This document shows positions 23,222-32,851 of a stretch of DNA of 64,000 bases, one piece after another (within the stretch, counting starts at the first letter, position 1; each line of letters begins with the position of its first letter). Below the pieces are notes generated by a model. The model saw only the letters and a program-made list of their open reading frames with translations. It was not told where the DNA came from and searched no databases. Source of the DNA: JAOZPE01 sp964601275 (lineage in GTDB: Bacteria > Krumholzibacteriota > Krumholzibacteriia > JAJRXK01); NCBI GenBank assembly GCA_964601275.1, contig CAZRMV010000002.1, positions 248,001-312,000 on the forward strand, given 5' to 3'. Made by a program: the position numbers and the translations under genes.

Positions 23222-24489
23222 AGCGCCGGCGGCAGGTGGGCCTGATCATGGTCGGCGACGAACTGCTCGACGGCCGCACCCCGGAAGGCAATTCCCGCTA
23301 TCTCATCGAGCGCCTCCGGATCCGCCGCGCCCCCGTGGGCTCGATCCGCATCGTGCCCGATCGTCTCGAGGCCATTCGGGCCGCGTTGGAGGCGGCCCAC
23401 CGGGAGTCGGTGGCTGTGGTGGTGAGCGGCGGACTCGGTCCGACGCCGGATGACATCACCCGCCAGGCCCTCGCCGCCTTTGTCGCCGAGGAGCTGATCC
23501 TGGACGAGAGCCTGGTGGAGGCCCTCGAGGCGCGCTACCGGAGCATGGGGCGGGAGATGGCCCGGAGCAATCTACGGCAGGCCTTCCGCACGCCGAGCGG
23601 GCGGCCCATCGAGAATCCCCGCGGGACCGCGCCGGGCTTGTTGCATCTGCACGAGGGGGTTCCCCTCATCCTGCTTCCGGGAGTGCCGGCCGAGCTGATG
23701 GCCATGTGGGAGGAGACTGCCGAGGCGGTGGTCCTGCCCCTGGTCGAGGGCAGCATGCCCCCGGTCCTTCGCCTGCGGACCGCGCGCCTGGCCGAGTCGG
23801 ATGCCGCCGATCTCGTTCGCGATGCCCGGATCGATTCCTCCGAAGCCGAGGCGACCTTCTGCGTCACCCGCTTCGGGGTCGATATCGTGTTGCGGGCGAA
23901 GCGGGAGGAGGTCGCGCTGCGGAGGATCGCGAACTCCCTCATCGGCCGGCTGGGGGCGAGACTCTACGCCATCGGAGACCGCGGCCTCGACGAGGTGCTG
24001 GTGGAGGCCTTGGCTCGGCGCGGGGAAACCCTCGCGGTGGCCGAGTCCTGCACCGGGGGGATGCTGGGGAGCGCGATCACCGATGTTCCCGGCAGCAGCC
24101 GCGTCTTCCTCGGGGGCGTCATCGCCTATTCCAATGCGGTGAAAGCCACTCAGTTGGGAGTGGACGAAACGATCCTGCGGGAGAAGGGGGCGGTCAGCGC
24201 GGAGACCGCCCGGGCGATGGCCGAGGGCGTGCGGGAGAGGCTCGCGTCCACCTGGGCGCTCGCGGTGACCGGCATTGCCGGCCCGGGAGGCGGCACCCCG
24301 GAGAAGCCGGTGGGAACGGTCTACGTGGGGCTGAGCGGTCCGGGCGCGGCGCGATGTGAACGGCTCCACCTGCCGGGTGACCGCCGCCAGAACCGCCAGT
24401 GGAGCGTGGCCGCCGCGCTGGACCTGCTGCGCCGGGAACTGAAGACCCCCGTTGCCGATGCCTCCGCTTCTCCCGGGCCAGGAGCTTGA
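23218..24489 (+). CDS. cinA: CinA, competence/damage-inducible protein with PncC domain
   Basis: A 423-residue two-domain protein. The N-terminal half has the molybdopterin-binding (MoaB-like) fold with GLIMVGDELLDGRTPEGNS and VSGGLGPTPDDITRQALA, linked to ADP-ribose pyrophosphatase activity. The C-terminal half, from about residue 255, is the nicotinamide mononucleotide deamidase domain with AVAESCTGGMLGSAITDVPG and AVTGIAGPGGGTPEKPVGTV. The catalytic Ser-Lys type residues are in AESCTGG. The GTG start overlaps the pgpA stop. recA lies downstream, as in many genomes where cinA precedes recA. Confidence 0.93.
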   Translation: MKRRRQVGLIMVGDELLDGRTPEGNSRYLIERLRIRRAPVGSIRIVPDRLEAIRAALEAAHRESVAVVVSGGLGPTPDDITRQALAAFVAEELILDESLVEALEARYRSMGREMARSNLRQAFRTPSGRPIENPRGTAPGLLHLHEGVPLILLPGVPAELMAMWEETAEAVVLPLVEGSMPPVLRLRTARLAESDAADLVRDARIDSSEAEATFCVTRFGVDIVLRAKREEVALRRIANSLIGRLGARLYAIGDRGLDEVLVEALARRGETLAVAESCTGGMLGSAITDVPGSSRVFLGGVIAYSNAVKATQLGVDETILREKGAVSAETARAMAEGVRERLASTWALAVTGIAGPGGGTPEKPVGTVYVGLSGPGAARCERLHLPGDRRQNRQWSVAAALDLLRRELKTPVADASASPGPGA

Positions 24490-24559
24490 GAGGGTCGAGG
24501 GTGTGGATCCGGGCAACGACCCGGGCATCTCGCCAGAGGCCCAAGGAGAATCCCCGCCG

Positions 24560-25111
24560 ATGCGTCTCTTTCTCGCCATCACGCCTCCGGACAACCTGCG
24601 CCGCGAACTCGCCGCGTTGCTGCTTCCCTTCAGCGCCGAGCTTCCCGGCCGCTGGCCTCCGCCGGAGAACCTCCATCTGACCCTGGCGTTTCTCGGAGAA
24701 CGGGAGGACGGCCGCCGAAGGGAGATCGAGGCGGCGGCGGAGATCGCCGGCCGCTGTGCGCCCTTTCCGGTGGTCTGGGGGGGGGTGGGAGCCTTTCCCG
24801 GGTGGCGGCGCGCCCGGGTGGTCTATCTCGGAGTCCGGAAGGGAGGAGCCGAACTCGCCGGGCTCGCCCATCGGCTGGTGGAGGCTCTTCCCGAGGACTT
24901 GAGGCCGCCGGGAGGGAGAAGCTTCCGGGCGCACCTGACCCTGGCCCGCTTCCGCGAGCCGCCCGGCCCGGCGGGTTTGCGACGACTCGCCGAGGAACTG
25001 GCTCCGCTCTCGTGGAGAAGCCGGGTCGACGCCATCGAGCTGCAGGAGAGCCGTCTCCATCCTTCCGGCGCGCGCTACCGTCTGCTCTCGCGGATCCCCC
25101 TTTCCGGCTGA
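24560..25111 (+). CDS. thpR: RNA 2',3'-cyclic phosphodiesterase (2'-5' RNA ligase family)
   Basis: A 183-residue protein with the two HxTx motifs of the family: HLTLAFLG and HLTLARF, spaced about 90 residues apart. The start MRLFLAITPP is the standard one for ThpR. The enzyme opens 2',3'-cyclic phosphates in RNA. The ATG at 24560 has AAGGAG 11 bp upstream. It lies 70 bp after cinA and about 150 bp before recA. Confidence 0.92.
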   Translation: MRLFLAITPPDNLRRELAALLLPFSAELPGRWPPPENLHLTLAFLGEREDGRRREIEAAAEIAGRCAPFPVVWGGVGAFPGWRRARVVYLGVRKGGAELAGLAHRLVEALPEDLRPPGGRSFRAHLTLARFREPPGPAGLRRLAEELAPLSWRSRVDAIELQESRLHPSGARYRLLSRIPLSG

Positions 25112-25139
25112 GTCGCCGGAGGCGGCGGTTTGCGCCATC

Positions 25140-25168
25140 TTGCGCATCGTGCGGCGCCGTGCTAGAGT
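25140..25168 (+). promoter_or_regulatory. Candidate recA promoter
   Basis: TTGCGC at 25140-25145, a 17-bp spacer and TAGAGT at 25163-25168, preceded by TGC. It is 100 bp before the recA start. I saw no clear LexA-type palindrome next to it. Confidence 0.5.
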
Positions 25169-25267
25169 CCAGCCCGCGGCGTCAGGCCATCCCCGCCCCA
25201 CGGGCCTGCCCCCGGCGAATCGAGCCTCCCGGACCATCCAACCCAGCTTCCACCAGGAAGGGAGATC

Positions 25268-26373
<1,106 letters not shown>

Positions 26374-26374
<1 letters not shown>

Positions 26375-27033
26375 TGCAGGTCGATCGCGAGACCGAGGTG
26401 GTCGCCTGGGAAGAAGATCCCGACGGTGGGCGCCTCACGATCCGAGCAAGCGACGGGGCCGCCTGGGAGGTGGCCCCGTTCGCTCCGGAAGTAGAAGGAC
26501 TCGGCCCCGGAGCGAAGCTCGACGCGGCGAAGCGGGAGGCGCTGGATTTCGCCGCGCAGCGCAAGGCCATCGCCAAGGAAGCCCTCCGCCTGCTCGACCG
26601 CCGCTTCTATTCGCGCCGGCGCCTCCGTCTTCGCCTGATCCAGAAGGGCCATTCGGCCGAAGCGGTCGACGCGGTCGTGGATCAACTGGTGGGGCAGGGC
26701 CTGCTCGACGACCGGCGCTTCGCCCAGGCGTTCTGCCGCGACCAGCTCGCCCGCAGACCGGTGGGAAGGCGTTGGCTGCGGAGCGGTCTGCGCGACCAGG
26801 GAGTGGCGGAGGAAGCGATCGAGGAGGCCCTGGCCGAGGTGCTGCCTCCCGAACAGGAGGAAGAGGCCTGCCGCCGCGCCTTGGCTTCGCGGCGGTATTC
26901 CCTGGAGGACGAGAAGAACCGGGCCCGCGCGATGCGCTTTCTGGCCAGCCGCGGCTTCGGCGCCTCCCTCTCGCGGAAGGTCGTCTTCGCCGAGGCGGAC
27001 CGGATCCGTGCTTCCCACAGGGAGGGCGAGTGA
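26374..27033 (+). CDS. recX: RecX, regulator of RecA
   Basis: A 219-residue RecX. The three-helix repeats are visible: YSRRRLRLRLIQKG and VVDQLVGQGLLDDRRFAQAF, with later copies around VAEEAIEEALAEV and ARAMRFLASRGF. RecX limits RecA filaments. The N-terminal ~60 residues add a domain with VDRETEVVAWEEDPDGG, which is common in longer RecX proteins. The ATG overlaps the recA stop (TGATG), which fits coupling. The stop overlaps the start of the next gene. Confidence 0.9.
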
Positions 27034-28199
27034 ACGAGGCGGAGGGCGGACTGCCGCGTGGGCTGAAGGTCGCGCTGGTCCACGATTGGCTCAACGGTTA
27101 CCGGGGTGGGGAGAAGGTCCTCCATGTCCTCTGCCGGATCTTTCCCCAGGCCGAGATCTTCACTCTCTTCCACGTCCCCGGCTCGAGCCATCCCGAGATC
27201 GAGGATCGCCCGATCCACAGTTCCTGGATGAACCGTCTTCCCGGGGTGCGCCAGCGTTATCGATACCTGCTGCCATGGTTCCCCGCTTGGGTCGACCGTC
27301 TCGATCTCTCCGGTTTCGACCTGGTGGTGAGCACGAGCCACTGCGTCGCCAAGGGCGCGCGGGCTCCGCGTGGCGTCCACCTCTGCTACTGCTTCACCCC
27401 CATGCGTTACGTGTGGGATCGTTTCGACGACTACTTCGGTCACCTGCGGGGGGTGAAACGGAGATTCGTGGAATGGCAGGCCCGTCGATTGCGTGACTGG
27501 GATCGACGGACCGCGGCGCGGGTGGATCGCTGCCTGGCGGACTCGACCTTCGTCCGCCAGAGGATCCTCCGCTACTGGCGGTTCGATCCCGACCGGGTGG
27601 AAGTGCTCTTTCCCCCGGTCGACTTGGACGCCTTCCCTCCGCCGCCGCCCCGGGTGCAGCGAGACGATCGGTACCTGATCGTCTCGGCCCTGGTGCCCTA
27701 CAAGAAGGTCGATGTGGCGGTCAAGGCCTGCGCCCGGAGCGGGCGCCGATTGACGGTGGCGGGGTCCGGTCCGCAGCTTCCCGAGTTGAGGAAGCTCGTG
27801 GAAGCTCTGGGGGCCGCCGGACGCATCGAGTTGCTGGGCTACGTTCCGGACGAGGAGCTTCCCGGGCTCATGGCCCGGCACCGCGCCTTTCTCTTCCCAC
27901 AGGTGGAGGATTTCGGTATCACTCCCCTGGAGGCTGCGGCCAGTGGCTTGCCGGTCATCGCCTTCGGAGAGGGTGGGGCCCTGGACACCGTGGTGCACGG
28001 GGTGACCGGAATGCTCTACCGCCGGCCGGGCGTCGATGGATTGATCGAGGCCCTCGACGCGTTCGAGAGGGAAGAGATGCGGTGGGATCCTCACGCCATG
28101 CGCGCGCACGCCGAGAGCTTCTCCCGCGACGAGTTCCAGCGCAAGTTGCAGCGCGCCCTGGCGAGAGCGCTTCGTGAGGGGCCGCGCCGGGGAACCTGA
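27030..28199 (+). CDS. GT4-family glycosyltransferase
   Basis: A 389-residue GT-B enzyme. The N-terminal half starts KVALVHDWLNGYRGGEKVL, the first Rossmann strand and nucleotide-binding loop. The C-terminal half has VSALVPYKKVDVAVKACA and EDFGITPLEAAASGLPVIAF, in which the E-x7-E motif binds the sugar nucleotide. The likely donors are GDP-mannose or UDP-sugars. The GTG start has GGAGGG upstream and overlaps the recX stop. It opens a group of lipid-linked sugar genes (28209, 29604), so it probably builds an exopolysaccharide or O-antigen-like chain. Confidence 0.88.
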   Translation: MNEAEGGLPRGLKVALVHDWLNGYRGGEKVLHVLCRIFPQAEIFTLFHVPGSSHPEIEDRPIHSSWMNRLPGVRQRYRYLLPWFPAWVDRLDLSGFDLVVSTSHCVAKGARAPRGVHLCYCFTPMRYVWDRFDDYFGHLRGVKRRFVEWQARRLRDWDRRTAARVDRCLADSTFVRQRILRYWRFDPDRVEVLFPPVDLDAFPPPPPRVQRDDRYLIVSALVPYKKVDVAVKACARSGRRLTVAGSGPQLPELRKLVEALGAAGRIELLGYVPDEELPGLMARHRAFLFPQVEDFGITPLEAAASGLPVIAFGEGGALDTVVHGVTGMLYRRPGVDGLIEALDAFEREEMRWDPHAMRAHAESFSRDEFQRKLQRALARALREGPRRGT

Positions 28200-28208
28200 G
28201 GTGAGACC

Positions 28209-29582
28209 ATGGTCGAAGTAGCCACCGGTCGGAAGCAGGATCTGCTCGGCCCGGCGCTCTTTCTGATCGGCGATCTCCTCGCGCTCGAGGCGGCGTTCCT
28301 GCTCAGCTATTACTTCCGGTTCCTGTCGGGCTGGTTCCTGGTGCCTTTGGGGGTGCCGCCCTTCGGGCCCTACCTGTGGACGAGTTTCATCCTGCTGGTG
28401 ATCTGGGTGGGGATCTTCCATGCCGAGGGTCTCTACGATCCCACCCGCCGCAGTTCCTTCGAGGCGGACCTGACCGGACTCTTCCGTGGAGTGGTGCTGG
28501 GCAGCCTCAGCGTCTTGGCCCTGGCCTTCTTCGTACGCCAGCTCAGCTATTCGCGGAGTTTCTTCGGGATCTTCTTCTGGCTGAGTTTCCTCTTCCTGTT
28601 GCTCGAGCGCGCGGTGATGCGCCGCATCCTGCGCCGGCTCTTCCACCGGGGGATCGGAGTGCGCCGGGTGCTGGTGGTGGGCGACAGCCCCATGGGAAAG
28701 AAGGTGGTCGAAACCTATCGCCGCCTGCCCGGCCTGGGCTACCAGGTGGTCTCGGTCCTGTCCACCACCGATCCCGGTGAAGTCGAGGAGGAGGTCGACC
28801 GCACCGGGGTCCAGCTCGTGGTGCTCGCCCTTTCCTTCGAACACCTGGTCGAGGTGGCGGAGATCGCCGAGCGCCTCGGTCCCCACCACATCGATGTGCT
28901 GTTCGTTCCCGACATGTACCGCCTGCACGTGAGCCGGATGCGGGTGAAGGAAATCGCGGGGATTCCCTTCATCAGCGTGCGGGAGGTCGGGCTCTCGGGA
29001 ATGGACCGCATCATCAAGCGCAGCTTCGACATCGTGTTCTCTGCGGTGGCCCTGGTGCTGCTTTCCCCGCTCCTGTTGCTGCTGGCGATCCTGGTGAAGC
29101 TTTCCTCCCCGGGCCCGGTGCTCTATCGACAGGAGAGACTCGGAAGGGACAACCGGAGCTTCCAGATGTTGAAGTTCCGCACCATGCGGGCCGATGCCGA
29201 GAGCGATTCGGGCCCGGTGTGGACGGTGGAGAACGATCCCCGCCGCACGCGCATCGGAGGCTTCCTGCGGCGTTTCAGCCTGGACGAGCTTCCTCAACTC
29301 CTCAACGTGTTGCGGGGGGACATGAGCCTGGTCGGACCCAGGCCGGAACGGGCGCACTTCGCCGAGGAGTTCGAGCGGAGGGTTCCCCGCTACCTGGAGC
29401 GGCATCGGGTGCGGAGCGGGTTGACCGGTTGGGCCCAGGTGAACGGATTGCGGGGCAACACCCCCATCGAGGACAGGACCCTCTATGACCTGCACTACGT
29501 GGAGAACTGGTCGTTGTGGCTCGACCTCCGTATCATCCTCCTCACCATCAAGAGCGTGATCAAGGGTGAGAATGCCTACTGA
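28209..29582 (+). CDS. Polyprenyl-phosphate sugar-1-phosphate transferase (WcaJ/WbaP type)
   Basis: A 457-residue membrane protein. Four or five N-terminal membrane helices (about residues 15-140) are followed by a Rossmann-like regulatory region (VLVVGDSPMGKKV) and the catalytic bacterial sugar transferase domain (about residues 270-457): KRSFDIVFSAVALVL, then PVLYRQERLG, MLKFRTMR and GPRPERAHFAE. It transfers a sugar-1-phosphate, usually glucose or galactose, to undecaprenyl phosphate to start a glycan chain at the inner membrane. RBS AGGTGAG precedes the ATG. It lies beside GT4 and UbiA-type genes of the same process. Confidence 0.92.
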   Translation: MVEVATGRKQDLLGPALFLIGDLLALEAAFLLSYYFRFLSGWFLVPLGVPPFGPYLWTSFILLVIWVGIFHAEGLYDPTRRSSFEADLTGLFRGVVLGSLSVLALAFFVRQLSYSRSFFGIFFWLSFLFLLLERAVMRRILRRLFHRGIGVRRVLVVGDSPMGKKVVETYRRLPGLGYQVVSVLSTTDPGEVEEEVDRTGVQLVVLALSFEHLVEVAEIAERLGPHHIDVLFVPDMYRLHVSRMRVKEIAGIPFISVREVGLSGMDRIIKRSFDIVFSAVALVLLSPLLLLLAILVKLSSPGPVLYRQERLGRDNRSFQMLKFRTMRADAESDSGPVWTVENDPRRTRIGGFLRRFSLDELPQLLNVLRGDMSLVGPRPERAHFAEEFERRVPRYLERHRVRSGLTGWAQVNGLRGNTPIEDRTLYDLHYVENWSLWLDLRIILLTIKSVIKGENAY

Positions 29583-29603
29583 AGATCCTCGCGGGAGCAA
29601 GTG

Positions 29604-30491
29604 GTGCCAGTCATGAAGATCTCGGCCGTCCTGCGCAGCATGCGCCTTCACCAGTGGATCAAGAATCTCGTCGTGTTCGCGGCGCTGATCTTCTCCGAGC
29701 TCATGGGAGACCTCGGTCTGCTGCTGCGGACCGCGGCCGGCTTCGCCGCCTTCTGTCTGCTGGCTTCTTCGGTGTACCTCTTCAATGACCTTGTCGATCG
29801 CGAAAAGGATGCCCTCCACCCGGTGAAACGTCATCGGCCGGTGGCTTCGGGTGAACTGTCCCCCGCGGCGGCCTTGGCTTCCACGGCCGTCCTGCTGGTC
29901 GCCGGACTCGGGCTCTCGCTCTGGATCGGGCGCGGGTTCACCACCGTCGCGGCGACCTACATCCTGATCAACCTGTTCTACGGATTGTGGCTGCGGGACG
30001 TGGTCATCGTCGACGTGCTCACCATCGCGACCGGCTTCGTATTGCGGGCCCTGGCCGGTGCCGAACTGTTGCGGGACGCGGGAGCGGCGGTGCGGATCTC
30101 CCCGTGGCTCTTGATGTGCACCTTCCTGCTCTCCTTGTTCCTGGCCCTGGGAAAGCGCTATCACGAACTGAGCGTCACCGCCGACGACCATCGAAGCACC
30201 CTCCGCGGGTACACCCGCGAATTCGTCGGCCGGCTGCTCACCATCACCACCGCGGCCACCTTCCTGAGCTACAGTCTCTACACGATCTGGCCCGATACGG
30301 TGGATCGCTTCGGCACCACCCGGTTGATCTACACCGTTCCCTTTGTCTTCTACGGATTGAGCCGCTATCTCTATCTGGTCACCGAGGAGGCCGAGGGCGG
30401 CGACCCGTCGGAAACCCTGGTGTCCCGCCGCTCCATCGTGTTGACCGTGGCCCTGTGGTTCGGGTCGGTGGCCTGGATCCTCTACCGCTAG
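29604..30491 (+). CDS. UbiA-family prenyltransferase, decaprenyl-phosphate phosphoribosyltransferase-like
   Basis: A ~295-residue membrane protein with eight or so helices. The Mg-binding motif NDLVDREKD and the following HPVKRHRPVASG match the pattern of decaprenylphosphoryl-5-phosphoribose (DPPR) synthases such as mycobacterial Rv3806c (ND-x2-D-x3-D, HP-x-K-x2-RP). It would join PRPP to a polyprenyl phosphate; Prs is encoded at 32852. A second acidic site near DVVIVDVLT supports the call. GTG at 29601 or 29604 and ATG at 29613 are all possible; GGGAG is 6 bp before 29604, so I use that. Confidence 0.8.
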   Translation: MPVMKISAVLRSMRLHQWIKNLVVFAALIFSELMGDLGLLLRTAAGFAAFCLLASSVYLFNDLVDREKDALHPVKRHRPVASGELSPAAALASTAVLLVAGLGLSLWIGRGFTTVAATYILINLFYGLWLRDVVIVDVLTIATGFVLRALAGAELLRDAGAAVRISPWLLMCTFLLSLFLALGKRYHELSVTADDHRSTLRGYTREFVGRLLTITTAATFLSYSLYTIWPDTVDRFGTTRLIYTVPFVFYGLSRYLYLVTEEAEGGDPSETLVSRRSIVLTVALWFGSVAWILYR

Positions 30492-30534
30492 TGGCGTCGC
30501 GTCGGGTCCGGCCCGAAGGAAAGGAAGTCGTTGC

Positions 30535-31587
30535 ATGCCGCGCAGTCGAGTCGCCGTGGTTTCCGCCACCCCCGAGACCATCGCGGAAGACTATGCGCGC
30601 TTGTTCCGCCTTGCTCCCGATGGACGGCCGGACGGACACGAGGATCCTCCCGCCGTCCTGGTGGATCTGCCGTGGGAGCGTTTCCAGCCCGCGGTGGGGG
30701 TGCCGCCGTGGCAGCTCGAAGCGGTCCTCTCCGTTCTGGAGGGTCACGGCGGACCGCGGGGACCGCTTGAGGTGACGGCCCGGGCCGATTCCGCCTCCGG
30801 GTTGCGGCGGGCCTTGACCCGCCACCGTCTCGCTCCGCTGCTCTCCCGCCGTTCGGTCACTCCGGGGGTCCTTCCGGGAGAGACCCGGGTCCACGAGTCC
30901 GCCACGCGCCGCCCGGTCCTGGAAGCGTGGCAAGAGGGCCGCATCGAGGTTCCCCGGGCCACCTTCGGCCACCCGCTGTGGATCCTTTCCACCCTGAAGT
31001 CCCATACCACCCTGGGGGTGGCGGCGGCGGTCTTCGCCGCCGCCCAGGAGATCCTCGATGGGGAGGACTGGCGGGATCACCCCCGATACGCCGCGGCGGC
31101 GGCTGAGGCCCTGGCGGTCTCGCGGGAGATCCATCCCTCCCACTTCGCGGTGGTGGACGCCACGGTCTGCGGCCGGGGTCCCGGGCCCTACCGGGTGAGA
31201 CCCCATGTCCAGAATCTGCTGCTCGCCTCGGACGATCCGGTGGCCCTGGACGCGGTCGGAGCCCGCCTGCTGGGCCTGGATCCTTCGACCCTTCCTCTCC
31301 TGGTCGAATGCGATCGGCTCGGTCTGGGCACGCTGGATCCGTCGGCGATCGAGATCGTCGGGGAACATCCTTCGCTCCTGGATCGTTCGCGGGCCGCGGT
31401 GGCCGGGGCGCGTTTCAAACCGAGCTGGACCGTGGCGCGCTGGACCCCCCTGAGAAGGAAGATCCGCCGCGCCGCCCGGGATCTGCTCTGGTATCCCTTT
31501 GCCGGGCGCCGCTGGAGATCGCTCTGGCGGAAGACCCCCTGGGGTCGGCTCTTCCACGAATACGAGGCCCGAGGAGGTCGGGGATGA
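30535..31587 (+). CDS. DUF362 domain protein
   Basis: A 350-residue protein. The characteristic DUF362 stretch lies around residues 150-185 (WILSTLKSHTTLGVAAAV), with VRPHVQNLLLASDDPVALD later. Only two cysteines (in DATVCG and VECDRLG) are evident, so no iron-sulfur cluster domain, which DUF362 proteins sometimes carry. The function of the family is unknown, though members occur beside lipid and polysaccharide genes. RBS AAGGAAAGGAAG precedes the ATG. Its stop overlaps the ispE start. Confidence 0.75.
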   Translation: MPRSRVAVVSATPETIAEDYARLFRLAPDGRPDGHEDPPAVLVDLPWERFQPAVGVPPWQLEAVLSVLEGHGGPRGPLEVTARADSASGLRRALTRHRLAPLLSRRSVTPGVLPGETRVHESATRRPVLEAWQEGRIEVPRATFGHPLWILSTLKSHTTLGVAAAVFAAAQEILDGEDWRDHPRYAAAAAEALAVSREIHPSHFAVVDATVCGRGPGPYRVRPHVQNLLLASDDPVALDAVGARLLGLDPSTLPLLVECDRLGLGTLDPSAIEIVGEHPSLLDRSRAAVAGARFKPSWTVARWTPLRRKIRRAARDLLWYPFAGRRWRSLWRKTPWGRLFHEYEARGGRG

Positions 31588-32465
31588 TCGTTGTCGCCAA
31601 GGCGCACGCGAAGGTGAATCTCCACCTCGAGGTGCTGAGGAAACGGGAAGATGGCTACCACGAAGTGGAGACCGTGATGCAGACCATCGGCCTGCACGAC
31701 CGGCTGCGGTTCCGGCTGACCAAGGGCCCCATCCACGTGATCTGCCGGCACCCGCAGGTTCCCGACGACCGGACCAACCTGTGTCACCGGGCGGCCCTCC
31801 GCCTGCGCGAGCGGGTGGGGGAGAGCCGCGGGGTGGAGATCACCCTGGACAAGCGCATCCCGGTCGCCGCGGGTCTGGGAGGCGGCTCGGCCGACGCAGC
31901 CGCCACCCTGCTGGCCTTGGTGCGCCTGTGGGAGCGGGAACCCGCCGAAGAGGAGCTGTTTGCGATCGCGCGCTCCCTCGGGGCCGATGTCCCGTTCTTC
32001 CTGCAGGGAGGGACCCAGCTGGCGCGGGGGATCGGCGATGAACTCACCCCCCTGCACGCGTCGGGGCGGGGGGTCTACCTGGTGGTCACGCCTCCCTTCG
32101 AGCTTTCCACCGCCGAGGTCTACGAGCGCTTGAAAATGGGGTTGACCCACCATGGGCCCAAAGTTAACCTGCAAAACTACAAGGCCTTGCTGTCGCGCTT
32201 CCCCGATCGAGCCTGGCCTGGTTTCAATCGCCTGGGTGACGTGGTGTTTCCCTCGTACCCCCAGCTGCATCGGCTGTATCTGCATCTGAAGGAATCGGGT
32301 TCGCATCTGGCGATGATGAGCGGCAGCGGACCGAGCCTCTTCGCGGTGTATTCCACCGTGGAGGAAGCGGAGCACGCCCGGCGGGAGATCCCACCCGCGA
32401 AGGCTTTCACCTGGATCGGGGGGTCCACCCGGTGCGGGGTCGAGCTGAGCGAGGAGCGGGACTGA
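31584..32465 (+). CDS. ispE: 4-diphosphocytidyl-2-C-methyl-D-erythritol kinase
   Basis: IspE phosphorylates CDP-methylerythritol in the MEP isoprenoid pathway, which supplies polyprenyl carriers to the sugar transferases nearby. The 293-residue protein has the family start KAHAKVNLHLEVLRKREDGY, the GHMP ATP-binding motif PVAAGLGGGSADAAATL and the C-terminal MMSGSGPSLFA. The ATG overlaps the DUF362 stop by 4 bp, with GAGGAGG 6 bp upstream. Confidence 0.94.
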   Translation: MIVVAKAHAKVNLHLEVLRKREDGYHEVETVMQTIGLHDRLRFRLTKGPIHVICRHPQVPDDRTNLCHRAALRLRERVGESRGVEITLDKRIPVAAGLGGGSADAAATLLALVRLWEREPAEEELFAIARSLGADVPFFLQGGTQLARGIGDELTPLHASGRGVYLVVTPPFELSTAEVYERLKMGLTHHGPKVNLQNYKALLSRFPDRAWPGFNRLGDVVFPSYPQLHRLYLHLKESGSHLAMMSGSGPSLFAVYSTVEEAEHARREIPPAKAFTWIGGSTRCGVELSEERD

Positions 32466-32515
32466 GGTGGGCGCGCCCCCAGCCGCAAGAACGAGTTGCC
32501 TACGGTGGTGCGGGC

Positions 32516-32827
32516 TTGGAGATCACGGAAGTCAGGATCACGCTTCGGGACGATGACAAGCTGAAAGCCTTCGCGAGCATCACCCTCGATGACGCGCTGG
32601 TGATCCGGGGCTTGAAGATCATCGAGGGCGCCACGGGGATGTTCGTTGCCATGCCGAGCCGGCAGCGCAAGGACGGCTCCTACCAGGATGTGGCCCATCC
32701 CATCAATCGCGAGACCCGGGAATGGCTGGAGAAGCTGGTCATCGGGGCCTACCGCGAGGAAGTCGCCCGGGCCGAGAGGGAATCCGCCCCCGGCGACGCG
32801 GGCCTCGCCGCGGAAGACGCATACTAG
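32516..32827 (+). CDS. spoVG: SpoVG-family RNA/DNA-binding regulator
   Basis: A 103-residue SpoVG. The core is EITEVRITLRDDDKLKAFAS, then LDDALVIRGLKIIEG and FVAMPSRQRKDGSYQDVAHP. The TTG at 32516 is the likely start, because SpoVG proteins begin MEITDVRI and this gives MEITEVRI; an in-frame ATG 84 bp upstream would add a non-conserved stretch. SpoVG binds RNA and DNA and has regulatory roles in sporulation, cell division and virulence in Firmicutes; outside them its role is unclear. It sits between ispE and prs, as in Bacillus. Confidence 0.92.
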   Translation: MEITEVRITLRDDDKLKAFASITLDDALVIRGLKIIEGATGMFVAMPSRQRKDGSYQDVAHPINRETREWLEKLVIGAYREEVARAERESAPGDAGLAAEDAY

Positions 32828-32851
32828 AAACCAAGAAGGACAACTCTACCC

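Noticed and set aside
25112..25267. LexA-type SOS box upstream of recA
   Set aside because: I looked for a CTGT-N8-ACAG or GAAC-N4-GTTC pattern and found none that was convincing; only direct-repeat-like GCGC stretches are present.
26682..30581. 1299-codon open frame on the minus strand across recX to the UbiA-type gene
   Set aside because: It is antisense to four well-supported genes and is His/Gln/Arg/Gly-rich with no recognisable domain.
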